Shown: piece by piece, positions 12,932 to 20,638 of the stretch
How the letters are laid out: each line of letters starts with the position of its first letter
How positions within the stretch are numbered: position 1 is the first letter of the stretch
From: a virus
Direction: 5' to 3' (one strand)
IMG/VR virus record: IMGVR_UViG_3300024182_000006
Coordinates: 1 to 63,710 of that record
DNA: 63,710 nucleotides
Position numbers and translations under genes: made by a program
Notes under the pieces: generated by a model
Told to the model about the DNA's origin: nothing
The model's input: the letters and a program-made list of their open reading frames with translations, nothing else
Databases searched by the model: none

Positions 12932-14565
12932 TCCCATCTCCTCAATCACTCGGCTTCCCTGACAAATTCGCCTCCTGGCGTGACGAGCAGTCCCACGCCG
13001 TGCGCGAGATGTCCACGGCCGAGTACCGCTTCACCGGCATCAGCGCATCCACCGGCATCGGCAAATCCGGGATGTACATGGCCTACGCCCGGATCACGGG
13101 GGAGCGTGTCCTCATCCTCACCGCGACCAAAGCTCTCCAGGATCAATTGAACGCCGACTTCGACGCGATGGGTATTGTTGATCTCCGCGGCAAAAACAAT
13201 TACCGCTGCCACCGCGCCGAGGAGGAAGGGGTGGGGTACGTGTCCGTCGACAACGGCCCCTGCACCGCCGGCTCCCATTGCGATCTGAAAGCGAATGGGT
13301 GCGTCTACTTCGACCGAGTCCGCGCGGCCATAAAAGCCAGAATCGTCGTGATGAACTATGCCAAGTGGATCGCGATGCCCGACGACGAGCTCGGGGAGCT
13401 GGGCAAGTTCGACACTCTCATCTGCGACGAGGCGCACGACGCTGAGCGCAAGGTGACCGAGGCATTGGAAATTGTCTTGAGGAAGAAGGCTGTGGTGGAG
13501 GCGTTTCTCCCCGCGGGGCACTGGCCAGGAGCCAAAGCGTCGATCGTCGACTGGCGCGGATGGGCACGAGATCATCGCAAGACAGCGGAGAGAGCTGTGA
13601 AAGACGCTGAGGGGCAGGTGGCTCTTGAATCCCACGAGGGCACATCCTCCGGCCAGGGGGCCAGGCGTCGTGCGCTCGAGCGGTTGAAACTCACCCGCGA
13701 GGCCCACTACGCCATCCGCGACCTCTGCCAGATCCACCCGGAGCAGTGGGCGATCGACCGGAATGAGTCCTCCACCGAGATCACCTTTGATCCTGTCTGG
13801 CCAGCCCGCTACACCGAGCAGTATCTGTTCCGCCGTATTTCTCGCATCTTCCTCTTCTCGGCCACACTCACCAAGAAGGATCTCGACGTGCTCGGCGCGC
13901 CCCGGGACCAGCGCTCGCTCCACGTCTACCGTTCCCCATTCGTTGTTCACCGTCGTCGCATTATCCAAGTCAACGCGATTCGTCTCAACGCCAAAGCCGA
14001 GCAGGACGAGGAGAAGCTCGCCAAGTGGATGGCGACAATCGATCGTCTGCTCGACTCGCGTCAGGACGGGCGCAACATCATCATCCACGCGGTAAGCTAC
14101 CGCCGCGCCTCCTACATCATTCATCACTCCCGCCACAGAGCTCGAATGATGACTCACACCTCCGCTCCTGGGGCCGTCGCCGATGCTGTGGAGCGCTTCA
14201 AGCTCTCCCACGGCGCAATTCTCGTGAGCCCGTCCGTCTCCACCGGCTACGACTTTCCCTTCGCCGCAGCCGAGACATGCATCATCGCCAAGCTCCCCTT
14301 CCCCGACACCCGATCCCCGTTGATGCAAGCCCGTATCAGCCAAGACCGCGAGTACCCCGCCTATCTCACTGCCAAGGAGCTCGTGCAGATGGCGGGGCGT
14401 GTCATGCGAGCCATGAACGATCGAGGCGAGACTCTGATCGTGGATGACTCGATCATCTGGTTCCTCATGAGCCACCGGCATCTCTTCCCACGCTCGTGGC
14501 TCGAGGCCTACAGTCGCAACCCTAACCCCGCACCACCGCCACGCCTGGATCTCGTACGAACTTGA
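12928..14565 (+). CDS. XPD/DinG-type superfamily 2 helicase with iron-sulphur cysteines
   Basis: A 545-residue protein. Motif I is STGIGKS (about residues 40-47), motif II DEAH (about 167-170) and motif VI QMAGRVMRAM near 487. Four cysteines at about 94, 112, 118 and 125 lie between motif I and II, exactly where XPD, DinG and Rad3 helicases hold a 4Fe-4S cluster. These are 5'-3' DNA helicases that open forks, R-loops or damaged DNA. It heads the replication/recombination block, and no other replicative helicase or primase was recognised, so it may be the phage's main unwinding enzyme. Confidence 0.85.
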   Translation: MIPSPQSLGFPDKFASWRDEQSHAVREMSTAEYRFTGISASTGIGKSGMYMAYARITGERVLILTATKALQDQLNADFDAMGIVDLRGKNNYRCHRAEEEGVGYVSVDNGPCTAGSHCDLKANGCVYFDRVRAAIKARIVVMNYAKWIAMPDDELGELGKFDTLICDEAHDAERKVTEALEIVLRKKAVVEAFLPAGHWPGAKASIVDWRGWARDHRKTAERAVKDAEGQVALESHEGTSSGQGARRRALERLKLTREAHYAIRDLCQIHPEQWAIDRNESSTEITFDPVWPARYTEQYLFRRISRIFLFSATLTKKDLDVLGAPRDQRSLHVYRSPFVVHRRRIIQVNAIRLNAKAEQDEEKLAKWMATIDRLLDSRQDGRNIIIHAVSYRRASYIIHHSRHRARMMTHTSAPGAVADAVERFKLSHGAILVSPSVSTGYDFPFAAAETCIIAKLPFPDTRSPLMQARISQDREYPAYLTAKELVQMAGRVMRAMNDRGETLIVDDSIIWFLMSHRHLFPRSWLEAYSRNPNPAPPPRLDLVRT

Positions 14566-14593
14566 TTCAATAGGAGGTGATTTCTTCCCATAG

Positions 14594-14622
14594 TTGACAC
14601 AGCCGTGCTTTTCTCTTAACAT
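14594..14622 (+). promoter_or_regulatory. Promoter of the replication block
   Basis: TTGACA (14594-14599), 17-bp spacer, TAACAT (14617-14622), in an A/T-rich gap of 115 bp between the helicase stop and the gene at 14681. This allows strong separate expression of the next protein. Confidence 0.75.
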
Positions 14623-14680
14623 TGACGTTCTCATTCAAATCAACCTTTACCCCTAACGCACAATTTCAGAAAGGCAATAC

Positions 14681-15541
14681 ATGCGCGAATCAGTAGCAGG
14701 AGCAGTGATCGATTTCCTGAACCCGGACACCGCAGTGTCGGGAGGTCTGGCAAATCGTTTCGAGGGAGATGTGCTCTCGGTGCGGTACGAGTCGTGGGAC
14801 TTCAACGGGAAGGCGCGGGCGACCAACGGCAAGAGTGGAGTGAAGATGGCACTCCGCGTCGTCATCGGCAACCACAACGCTGATGGGGTCAAGGACTCTG
14901 AGATCGACAACTGGTTGCCGCTCGGAGCGATCGAGGACTTCGTCCCGAGTGACGATGGCCTCTCCTTCACCCCAGTGAGCGGCAAGACGGGGTTCGACAA
15001 GGACGGGGAGGGGATGCAATACATCGAAGCGCTCCTCCAGCTCGGCGCGGTGAGCAAGACGGATCTCCGCATCGATCCGCGGGTTCTCGGCGAAGGGGAC
15101 CGGTTCTTCTGGGAGCGTATCCCACCGAAATACGCAGCGCGTATCCAGGATCCGGAGAAGGCAAAGAAGGCGTCGGTGCTCATGCCGGTCAAGCTCACGA
15201 AGAAGGGGGCTGCCGGCTCTGCCCCCAGTAAAAGTAGGGGTGGCCCGGCCCCTACACCAGCATCTGCCGCAGCTCCCGTTGCTGATGGGGTGGAGCTGGA
15301 CGAAGCTGCGGTGAACGTGGGCACTGAGGCGATCACCGCCGCGGGCAAGCCGCTCACACGGAACGAATTCTCCTCGGAAGTGTTCCGTCTCATGTCTACG
15401 GCGTACAAGGCGGATTACAGCCCCTCGCAGCGTAAGAAGATCATCGCCAAGTTCGACGATGAGGCGTGGGTTGAAGAGAACGCCGGTCGGGGCACGTGGC
15501 TCTATGATGCAGATAAGGGCTCTGTGAGCCCCTCGGAGTAA
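14681..15541 (+). CDS. Possible single-strand-binding-like or replication accessory protein
   Basis: A 286-residue protein under its own promoter and followed by a terminator-like hairpin, which fits a protein needed in bulk. The N-terminal 150 residues are beta-rich (GDVLSVRYESWDFNGK, LRVVIGNHN), as in OB-type folds; residues about 175-205 are a Lys/Ala/Pro-rich linker; the C-terminal domain is helical and ends acidic. Position next to helicase and nuclease suggests ssDNA binding, but I do not recognise the sequence. Confidence 0.45.
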   Translation: MRESVAGAVIDFLNPDTAVSGGLANRFEGDVLSVRYESWDFNGKARATNGKSGVKMALRVVIGNHNADGVKDSEIDNWLPLGAIEDFVPSDDGLSFTPVSGKTGFDKDGEGMQYIEALLQLGAVSKTDLRIDPRVLGEGDRFFWERIPPKYAARIQDPEKAKKASVLMPVKLTKKGAAGSAPSKSRGGPAPTPASAAAPVADGVELDEAAVNVGTEAITAAGKPLTRNEFSSEVFRLMSTAYKADYSPSQRKKIIAKFDDEAWVEENAGRGTWLYDADKGSVSPSE

Positions 15542-15557
15542 GATCGTTGATGGGGAT

Positions 15558-15589
15558 GGATGGGAGGGTACTGCCTACCCTTCCCATCC
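15558..15589 (+). terminator. Hairpin after the 14681 gene
   Basis: GGATGGGAGGGTA (15558-15570) pairs with TACCCTTCCCATCC (15576-15589), one bulge and a five-base loop. The following TTCCTCTGTTG is only moderately T-rich. It probably terminates or attenuates the message begun at 14622. Confidence 0.6.
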
Positions 15590-15600
15590 TTCCTCTGTTG

Positions 15601-15693
15601 AAAGAGAGCGGGCATTGGGTGTCGGCCTGGGCGCAATGTCGGCCGCAGGTGGTGCAATGTCGGCCATGAGTGACATACCACCCCGCTCTCTTT
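15601..15693 (+). promoter_or_regulatory. 93-nt inverted-repeat-bounded leader with three internal repeats
   Basis: AAAGAGAGCGGG (15601-15612) and CCCGCTCTCTTT (15682-15693) are perfect 12-base inverted copies. Between them TGTCGGCC occurs three times (15620, 15637, 15658), the last two inside GCAATGTCGGCC copies exactly 21 bases apart. The right arm lies just before the GAGGAG ribosome site of the TTG-started gene at 15712, so the structure could control its translation or be a protein-binding operator. Confidence 0.55.
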
Positions 15694-15711
15694 GAGCAGA
15701 GGAGATCTTGA

Positions 15712-16278
15712 TTGAATAACAACCCAACAGCCGACGCCGTAGCGCAGATCCGATGCTGCGGAGTCTCCGTAGATCTCATCACCGAAGGTAAGGAGATCAT
15801 CGTCGATCTCGGTGGCGCGAGCCTGGCCAACGCCTTCTGCTCGAAGTGTGGGACCGAGTACAAGCTCGGGGTGATGGTCACCACGCGCGAGGCCGCGGCA
15901 TCCGTAGCCAAAGCCGGTAAGGCTGTGCGCGAGTCCAACGTGGCTGCGATCAAAGAGATCGCGGGCGACGACACCGACGAGATCATGCGTGAGATGGAAG
16001 AGGATCAGCTCAGCGGTGATGATGGATTGGATATTCACACCGCTGGCGGCTCCGACAGTATGGACATCCTCATGTGCGCTCTGTGCGACCGCGACGTGCG
16101 CCCCAACGCATTGTGCAGAGGCTGTAAAGAGTACATCTGCCAGAACTGTAGGAAGTATCCGATCACCCGCTCCCCGCATCCTACCTCGATGCACGACACC
16201 AAGCCCCAACCTCGTGTAACCAGTGCCGCTGTAATAGCCGACGAGGACGACTTCTCCGCTGAGGATGATCTCTTATGA
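15712..16278 (+). CDS. Protein with N-terminal Cys motif and C-terminal zinc cluster
   Basis: A 188-residue protein starting at TTG with GAGGAG seven bases upstream. Cys pairs at residues about 14-15 and CSKC near 44; the C-terminal part has CALC, CRGC and CQNC in series (residues about 122-148), a RING-like or double zinc-ribbon spacing. The middle is helical and acidic. It sits behind the 93-nt structured leader, suggesting tight regulation. No family is recognised. Confidence 0.6.
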   Translation: MNNNPTADAVAQIRCCGVSVDLITEGKEIIVDLGGASLANAFCSKCGTEYKLGVMVTTREAAASVAKAGKAVRESNVAAIKEIAGDDTDEIMREMEEDQLSGDDGLDIHTAGGSDSMDILMCALCDRDVRPNALCRGCKEYICQNCRKYPITRSPHPTSMHDTKPQPRVTSAAVIADEDDFSAEDDLL

Positions 16279-16418
16279 ACTTCTGGACATTGATTGATCA
16301 CCACTACTGGTCCATCTTTACTCTAGCCATTCTCTGGCTCATCGTCATCGTCGCGATGTTCGAGGAGTGGATGACGTTCCACTACGGCTCGCGCGGTAGT
16401 CGTAGGGGTCAGCGCTAA
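16275..16418 (+). CDS. 47-residue single-pass membrane protein
   Basis: Reads MNFWTLIDHHYW, then a hydrophobic helix (SIFTLAILWLIVIVAMF), then a basic tail. ATG overlaps the previous stop and the TAA overlaps the next ATG. The orientation is probably N-out, C-in by charge. Function unknown. Confidence 0.6.
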   Translation: MNFWTLIDHHYWSIFTLAILWLIVIVAMFEEWMTFHYGSRGSRRGQR

Positions 16419-17125
16419 TGCCGCTGTTCAAAGAGATTCCTACCGAGGTGACGAGTGCCTATTTCGCGCTCGACTTCGGTGCTGTGCGCTCGCCTGGGGC
16501 GCATTGCAAACACATCATCAACGACTACATCAAAACGCACGGGCTTGGGCGCGCAAAAGATAATCCGGACTTCGCTGCATCTCTCGACTTATTCGCTCTG
16601 TTGGGGTTTGCGTGGGAGCGGGTCGGCCAACTCATCCAAGAGGACAGCCCTGAGCTGCAATCCGTCCTCTCAGGCCTCGGGCTCCCGTCAGCAGGCGACG
16701 CGGCCAGTGTGCTTGTGTGGGAGGAGGCATTCTCCTGGTCTATGAACAGAGCGCACCGTGAGCGTAACCCAGATGTGTTCCAGCCAGGCGAGATTATCGT
16801 AGACGGGATTGCGTGTACCCCTGACGGCGCGAACAAGCGGCTACGCTGCGGCGAGGAGTACAAGGCCACATGGGTGAGCTCCAATGCGTCGCTCGAAGAG
16901 GCGCGCCCCGATTGGCTGATGCAACTCCCCGCGTACGCCTACGCGTACGGGTGGGACGAGTACCTGCTCCACGTGTTCTATGTGAATGGTGGGTATGAAT
17001 ACACGCGGATGGGCAAGCCAGTGATGAAGAGCTTCCGGTTCCGGTGGAGCGATGAGGAGAAAGAAGAGAATTGGCGGGAGATTCAGCTACACCGGCGAGT
17101 GATGGAGCGGGAGGGACGGCTGTAA
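16418..17125 (+). CDS. PD-(D/E)XK-type nuclease (Cas4/RecB-like)
   Basis: A 235-residue protein. VDGIACTPD near residue 128 supplies the first acidic residue and EEYKATW near 146 supplies the E-x-K pair of the PD-(D/E)XK fold. The later QLPAYAYAYG resembles the QxxxY motif of RecB-like nucleases. No iron-sulphur cysteines as in classical Cas4. Likely an exonuclease for recombination with the ATPase at 18126. Its ATG overlaps the preceding stop. Confidence 0.75.
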   Translation: MPLFKEIPTEVTSAYFALDFGAVRSPGAHCKHIINDYIKTHGLGRAKDNPDFAASLDLFALLGFAWERVGQLIQEDSPELQSVLSGLGLPSAGDAASVLVWEEAFSWSMNRAHRERNPDVFQPGEIIVDGIACTPDGANKRLRCGEEYKATWVSSNASLEEARPDWLMQLPAYAYAYGWDEYLLHVFYVNGGYEYTRMGKPVMKSFRFRWSDEEKEENWREIQLHRRVMEREGRL

Positions 17126-17412
17126 TGGAAGAAGAGAAGAAGTTTCAGTTCGGATGGACCAAGCCGAAGCTCAAGCCATTCTGCGAGATCATGCGCATGC
17201 TGCGTGACAAACGCGATTGGAGCCTGCGCGACTTACGCAAGCGAGTGCCTATCGATCTAGGCCGCCTTTCTGATCTCGATCTTGGCAAAGCGGAGCCCAC
17301 TCGTGATGAGGTGTTCTCTCTTGCCGAGATCCTTTGCAGCACGGCGAATGAAGCAGCCAATCTCATTGCGATGTGGGACGAGGAGCACGGATATGGCGAG
17401 GGGGCTCAGTGA
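17125..17412 (+). CDS. Small helix-turn-helix-like protein
   Basis: A 95-residue protein; ATG overlaps the nuclease stop. Residues about 22-70 (LRDKRDWSLRDLRKRVPIDL, then LSDLDLGKAEPTRDEVFSLAEIL) follow the XRE helix pattern, with the glutamine of helix 2 not conserved. Probably DNA-binding, regulatory or structural within the block. Confidence 0.6.
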   Translation: MEEEKKFQFGWTKPKLKPFCEIMRMLRDKRDWSLRDLRKRVPIDLGRLSDLDLGKAEPTRDEVFSLAEILCSTANEAANLIAMWDEEHGYGEGAQ

Positions 17413-17897
17413 AGCCAGAATGGATTGAGGAGTACAAGAGGATCGCTGAGGCGGCAGGCAATGCGCGGCGCGGAAAAACTCGCGTACATGATGAGTTGGT
17501 CAAGCAAGCGAGCGAGCAGCAGGCCACGTTCCCCACAATGGAGCGTTACATCGGCTACGAATCTCTCATCCAGACGGGACGCGCTGTAAAGCTCCGTCGC
17601 GAGCGCCAGCACTGTAAGCGCGGGCAGTGCCCATGCTCCAAAGAGCAGCACTACTGGGTCGACGTCCACTTCGCCGGGGACCAGGAGCCCGACGGCTCCT
17701 CGCGCAAGTCATCGGTCGGCTTCGACAATCGTCGTTCAGCCGAGCGCGCCTCGGCCAATCTCCTTCTCGTATTGCGCCAGCTCGAGCACGAAGGGAAGCT
17801 CAACACCGATGCTGGCTACAACAGGGTTTTGGAGAACTGGATCGAAGTGGCCAAAGGGAAGATGCTTGCCGAGTTCCGCGAGAAGGAGAGCAAGTGA
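17409..17897 (+). CDS. Hypothetical protein with Cys motif
   Basis: A 162-residue protein from GTG 17409, overlapping the previous stop. Near residue 72 it has CKRGQCPC, the same C-x4-C-x-C pattern as the small protein at 3983, then a WVDVHF strand and a long helical C-terminus. Unknown family. Confidence 0.6.
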   Translation: MKPEWIEEYKRIAEAAGNARRGKTRVHDELVKQASEQQATFPTMERYIGYESLIQTGRAVKLRRERQHCKRGQCPCSKEQHYWVDVHFAGDQEPDGSSRKSSVGFDNRRSAERASANLLLVLRQLEHEGKLNTDAGYNRVLENWIEVAKGKMLAEFREKESK

Positions 17898-18106
17898 GCC
17901 CACAAATGGAGATGGAGCGCTGTTATCTATGCGGTAATCCATTTCCTTGGCGGGCCGATATCCCTTCATGCTTAGAGTGCGGCCGCCCGATGATCACACC
18001 GAGCAATCTATGCGCCTGCCCTAAATGTGATCCGAATCTATCTGGTTTGTACGTCTGCGGCTGTTGTCAACAACATATCTGCTCCTTATGTGAGCACCTT
18101 TGTTAA
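17894..18106 (+). CDS. Small multi-zinc-knuckle protein
   Basis: A 70-residue protein starting at GTG. CYLC, CLEC, CACPKC, CGCC and CSLC give up to eleven Cys in under 60 residues, enough for two zinc ions. It lies directly before the ATPase. Possibly a nucleic-acid-binding accessory; unknown. Confidence 0.6.
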   Translation: MSPQMEMERCYLCGNPFPWRADIPSCLECGRPMITPSNLCACPKCDPNLSGLYVCGCCQQHICSLCEHLC

Positions 18107-18125
18107 GAGAAGAAGGAGAGACTGA

Positions 18126-18932
18126 ATGACACCAAACCCACCCAGTAACGGTAACGGTAACGGTAACTCCCCTCTGGCAACGATCCAGGGGCTCACCCGT
18201 GCTGCAAAGAACCGTCGCCCACGAGTCGTCTGGTCGATCGAAGCATTCGGCAAGTGTGGCAAGACGCATCTCGCGTTCTCCGCCCCCGAGCCGATCGTCT
18301 ACTGGAACATCGATCGTGGGGAGGAAGGGACGATCGAGAAGTTCCTCGATCAGGGCAAGGAGATCTATCAGTACGACATCCCTATGACGCGGGACATGCT
18401 CGCGGGTACACCGGAGCAGGTGATGAGGAAATGCGAGCCCGAGCTGCGCAAGTTCCTCGCTTCGTTTGACGCGGTGACCAAGACGATCGGCCACCCCCGC
18501 GGCCCCAAGACACTCATCATCGACACATTCGGTGATCTCTTCACGCTCGGCTGTCTTGCTCTTATCGGCAAGAACGAGAAGATCATGCCGATGGAGCGCA
18601 CCCGTGTAAACAGCTTATTCGCCGGACTGGTACGCGAGGCGTTCTACTACGACGCGAACCTGCTCCTCTTACACAAGTTGACGGAGTGGGATGGGAAGGT
18701 CAAACCGTCAGGCTTCAACCAGGTCGAGTTTCTGGTGCAGGCGATCGTGCGCTGTGAGAAGAAGGTGAAGAAGACAGTGGGCGGGGGGAGTGAGCACTCG
18801 TTCGTGTACACGATCCAGAACTGCCGGCACAACACCGAGCTCGAAGGGGAGAGCTACGACAGTAAGCGGTATGGGTTCGCGGAATTGGCGAGCGAGATCA
18901 TTGACGGGACGAGTCCCGACGACTGGAGATAA
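18126..18932 (+). CDS. RecA-like P-loop ATPase (Sak4-type recombinase candidate)
   Basis: A 268-residue protein. An Asn-Gly repeat tail (from a tandem GGTAAC) precedes a Walker A GKCGKTHLAF near residue 42 and a Walker B TLIIDTFGD near 129; DANLLLLHKL follows. Size and layout match phage AAA_24/Sak4 ATPases, RecA-core proteins that promote strand annealing with a partner ssDNA-binding protein. Its neighbours (nuclease, ERCC4 nuclease, polymerase) support a recombination or replication role. Confidence 0.75.
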   Translation: MTPNPPSNGNGNGNSPLATIQGLTRAAKNRRPRVVWSIEAFGKCGKTHLAFSAPEPIVYWNIDRGEEGTIEKFLDQGKEIYQYDIPMTRDMLAGTPEQVMRKCEPELRKFLASFDAVTKTIGHPRGPKTLIIDTFGDLFTLGCLALIGKNEKIMPMERTRVNSLFAGLVREAFYYDANLLLLHKLTEWDGKVKPSGFNQVEFLVQAIVRCEKKVKKTVGGGSEHSFVYTIQNCRHNTELEGESYDSKRYGFAELASEIIDGTSPDDWR

Positions 18933-19016
18933 GAGATGGCGCGCTTCGAAAGCTCGCTGCCCGCATCGAGCGTCTTGAATACGACAAGCGTCAACGATCG
19001 ACGGTGGTGAGACCAG

Positions 19017-19319
19017 ATGCCACATGATCACGCCACAGAGGACTGGGCTATTTGGGAGTGTGGCAACGAACACTGCTACGAGTACCACTGTGCCCGTTGC
19101 GGATGCCACAGTGGAAGTCAAGGCCACTTGACTTACTTACGGCTTTCTTTTCCGCTATTTGATTGTGTGATGACGTGTGATGAGCAAGCAGTATTCAGTG
19201 CTTTGAAGGAGTTGCGTGGCGCTGAAATCGCGGATATTCAGATACAGATGATAAGAGAGCGCGGCGAGTTCAAACCGGACCGCCGATTAAAGAAAGGAGA
19301 TGATGACCATGCCGGGTAA
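19017..19319 (+). CDS. Small Cys/His-rich protein
   Basis: A 100-residue protein. The first 40 residues have CGNEHCYEYHCARCGCH, a dense zinc-type cluster; the C-terminal half is helical and charged. No strong ribosome site is visible, so expression may depend on coupling. Function unknown. Confidence 0.55.
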   Translation: MPHDHATEDWAIWECGNEHCYEYHCARCGCHSGSQGHLTYLRLSFPLFDCVMTCDEQAVFSALKELRGAEIADIQIQMIRERGEFKPDRRLKKGDDDHAG

Positions 19320-19467
19320 AGGATCGAAGTTCACGCCAAAGGAAGACCGTCAAGCCAAGCACGTAATGGAGTCGGAAGAGAAAGAGGGAAAGTCAGCCGA
19401 GAAAGCCGAAGAGATCGGCTACGCGACTGTCAACAAGCAGAAGCCCCCCTCGCCTAAGAAGAAGTAA
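19309..19467 (+). CDS. 52-residue Lys/Glu-rich protein resembling a widespread bacterial family
   Basis: The start ATG 19309 (or 19303) is behind AAAGGAG. Residues include KFTPKEDRQAKHVMESEEKE and end with EIGYATVNKQK. From memory, this pattern (KEDR-x-AKHI ... A-x-IAYATVNK) is a common small hypothetical protein in many bacterial genomes; its function is unknown to me. It probably came from a host. Confidence 0.6.
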   Translation: MPGKGSKFTPKEDRQAKHVMESEEKEGKSAEKAEEIGYATVNKQKPPSPKKK

Positions 19468-19644
19468 ATCTGAACTGAGTCTGGCTCTCGCCTCTATCCG
19501 CTCAATCTCTTGCGAAGGTTAACGGATAGGTCTGAGACGGATCGGCGCGTGGCCGATCTGGGTGGGATAGGGGCGGAGCCAGTTGTGCTGCGTAATGCCT
19601 CGTTGGTCTGTGCCCGCGGGGTATTATGGAGGACAACCCCCCTC

Positions 19645-20451
19645 ATGATACTTGTCGACTCACGTGCCGGCTCGAACGAGCTGGCCCGTTACATCGTCCC
19701 ACGCCATCTCGTCCGTATCTCCCAACGACTCTCCACCGACGTGCTCTTCATGGGATGGGGGCCAGGTGGCACCCGTCTGGAGATCGGCATGGAGCACAAA
19801 ACCCTCCCCGACCTGCTCAAATGCATCGGAGATGGGCGGTTCTCAGGCACTCAGCTCGAGCCCCTGCTCAAATACGACTACCACCATCTCATCGTGCAGG
19901 GCATCTGGCGTGAGGGGAGTGACGAGACGGGCAACCAGCTTGAGGTGCGGGGAGCGCCGATAGGTCGGGGGGCTGGGTGGTACAACACCGCCGAGATGGG
20001 CTGGGGCTCGCGCGTGTGGCGCTACGCCGAGGTCGAGCACTGGCTCTTCACGATGCAGATCATGGCGGGGTTGCGTATTGAGCGCCCGTCGAATTACATC
20101 CAGGCAGGGAGGCTGATCGGCTCGTGGTGGCGCTGGTGGAATGACAAAGCGTTTGAAGAGCACCGCTCGCACCTGGCTCAGGACAAGAGTCACAGAGCAT
20201 CGCTTCGGGGGGAGCTGCCGTTTCTCGTGCGGATGGCTGCCGAGCTCCCCGGTGTGGGACCCGAGGCAATAGCGGCGATCGAGCGCCACTTCCCCTCGGC
20301 CAGAGCTGCGGCCATCGCCACTCCAGAACAATGGGCGGAGATCGTTGTGGGAGGGGGGAGAGGAGCGGATGGGAAGGTGAAGAAGCCAAGACGTCTAGGG
20401 AAGAAGACGGCACAACGGATAGACGATGCCTGGGAGGGCAGAGATGAGTAG
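19645..20451 (+). CDS. ERCC4-domain nuclease with helix-hairpin-helix tail
   Basis: A 268-residue protein from ATG 19645 behind GGAGG. ILVDSR opens the domain and MEHKTLPDLL near residue 50 matches the ERKxxxD active-site element of XPF/MUS81-type nucleases, with H in place of R. The C-terminal end has LPGVGPEAIAAIERHFPS near 200 and a second GKKTAQRID hairpin, i.e. a (HhH)2 DNA-binding unit. Such enzymes cut branched DNA. It is followed by a small RHH protein and the polymerase. Confidence 0.8.
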   Translation: MILVDSRAGSNELARYIVPRHLVRISQRLSTDVLFMGWGPGGTRLEIGMEHKTLPDLLKCIGDGRFSGTQLEPLLKYDYHHLIVQGIWREGSDETGNQLEVRGAPIGRGAGWYNTAEMGWGSRVWRYAEVEHWLFTMQIMAGLRIERPSNYIQAGRLIGSWWRWWNDKAFEEHRSHLAQDKSHRASLRGELPFLVRMAAELPGVGPEAIAAIERHFPSARAAAIATPEQWAEIVVGGGRGADGKVKKPRRLGKKTAQRIDDAWEGRDE

Positions 20452-20638
20452 AGGACAGCGAATCACCATCACCCTGTACGACGAAGAGCTGTCTGCGCTC
20501 GACGCCTTCTGCGGGCGTCTAGGCGAGCCCCTCATGAGCCGGCAGGAAGCGATCCGCTTTCTCATCCGGCAGTACGAGCGCCATCGGATTGGAGCAATCG
20601 TGCGGGCGGCGAAGGCGAGGGCTCGAGCTCGTGGCTAA
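20444..20638 (+). CDS. Ribbon-helix-helix regulator
   Basis: A 64-residue protein. RITITLYDEELSALDAFC as the strand and first helix, then SRQEAIRFLIRQYERHR as the second helix, is the CopG/MetJ/Arc layout. ATG overlaps the ERCC4 stop and its own stop lies inside the polymerase start region. It could control the polymerase operon. Confidence 0.7.
   Translation: MSRGQRITITLYDEELSALDAFCGRLGEPLMSRQEAIRFLIRQYERHRIGAIVRAAKARARARG

Noticed and set aside
12946-14634. 562-codon minus-strand frame opposite the helicase
   Set aside because: It is the mirror of a GC-rich real gene with all helicase motifs; the antisense product has no domain sense.
18936-19010. 24-codon frame after the Sak4-like ATPase
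   Set aside because: Has a weak AAGAG site and no recognisable content; too short to support.
19510-19644. N-terminal extension of the ERCC4-type nuclease
   Set aside because: No ribosome site and no domain similarity; ATG 19645 with GGAGG upstream starts exactly at the first strand of the fold.
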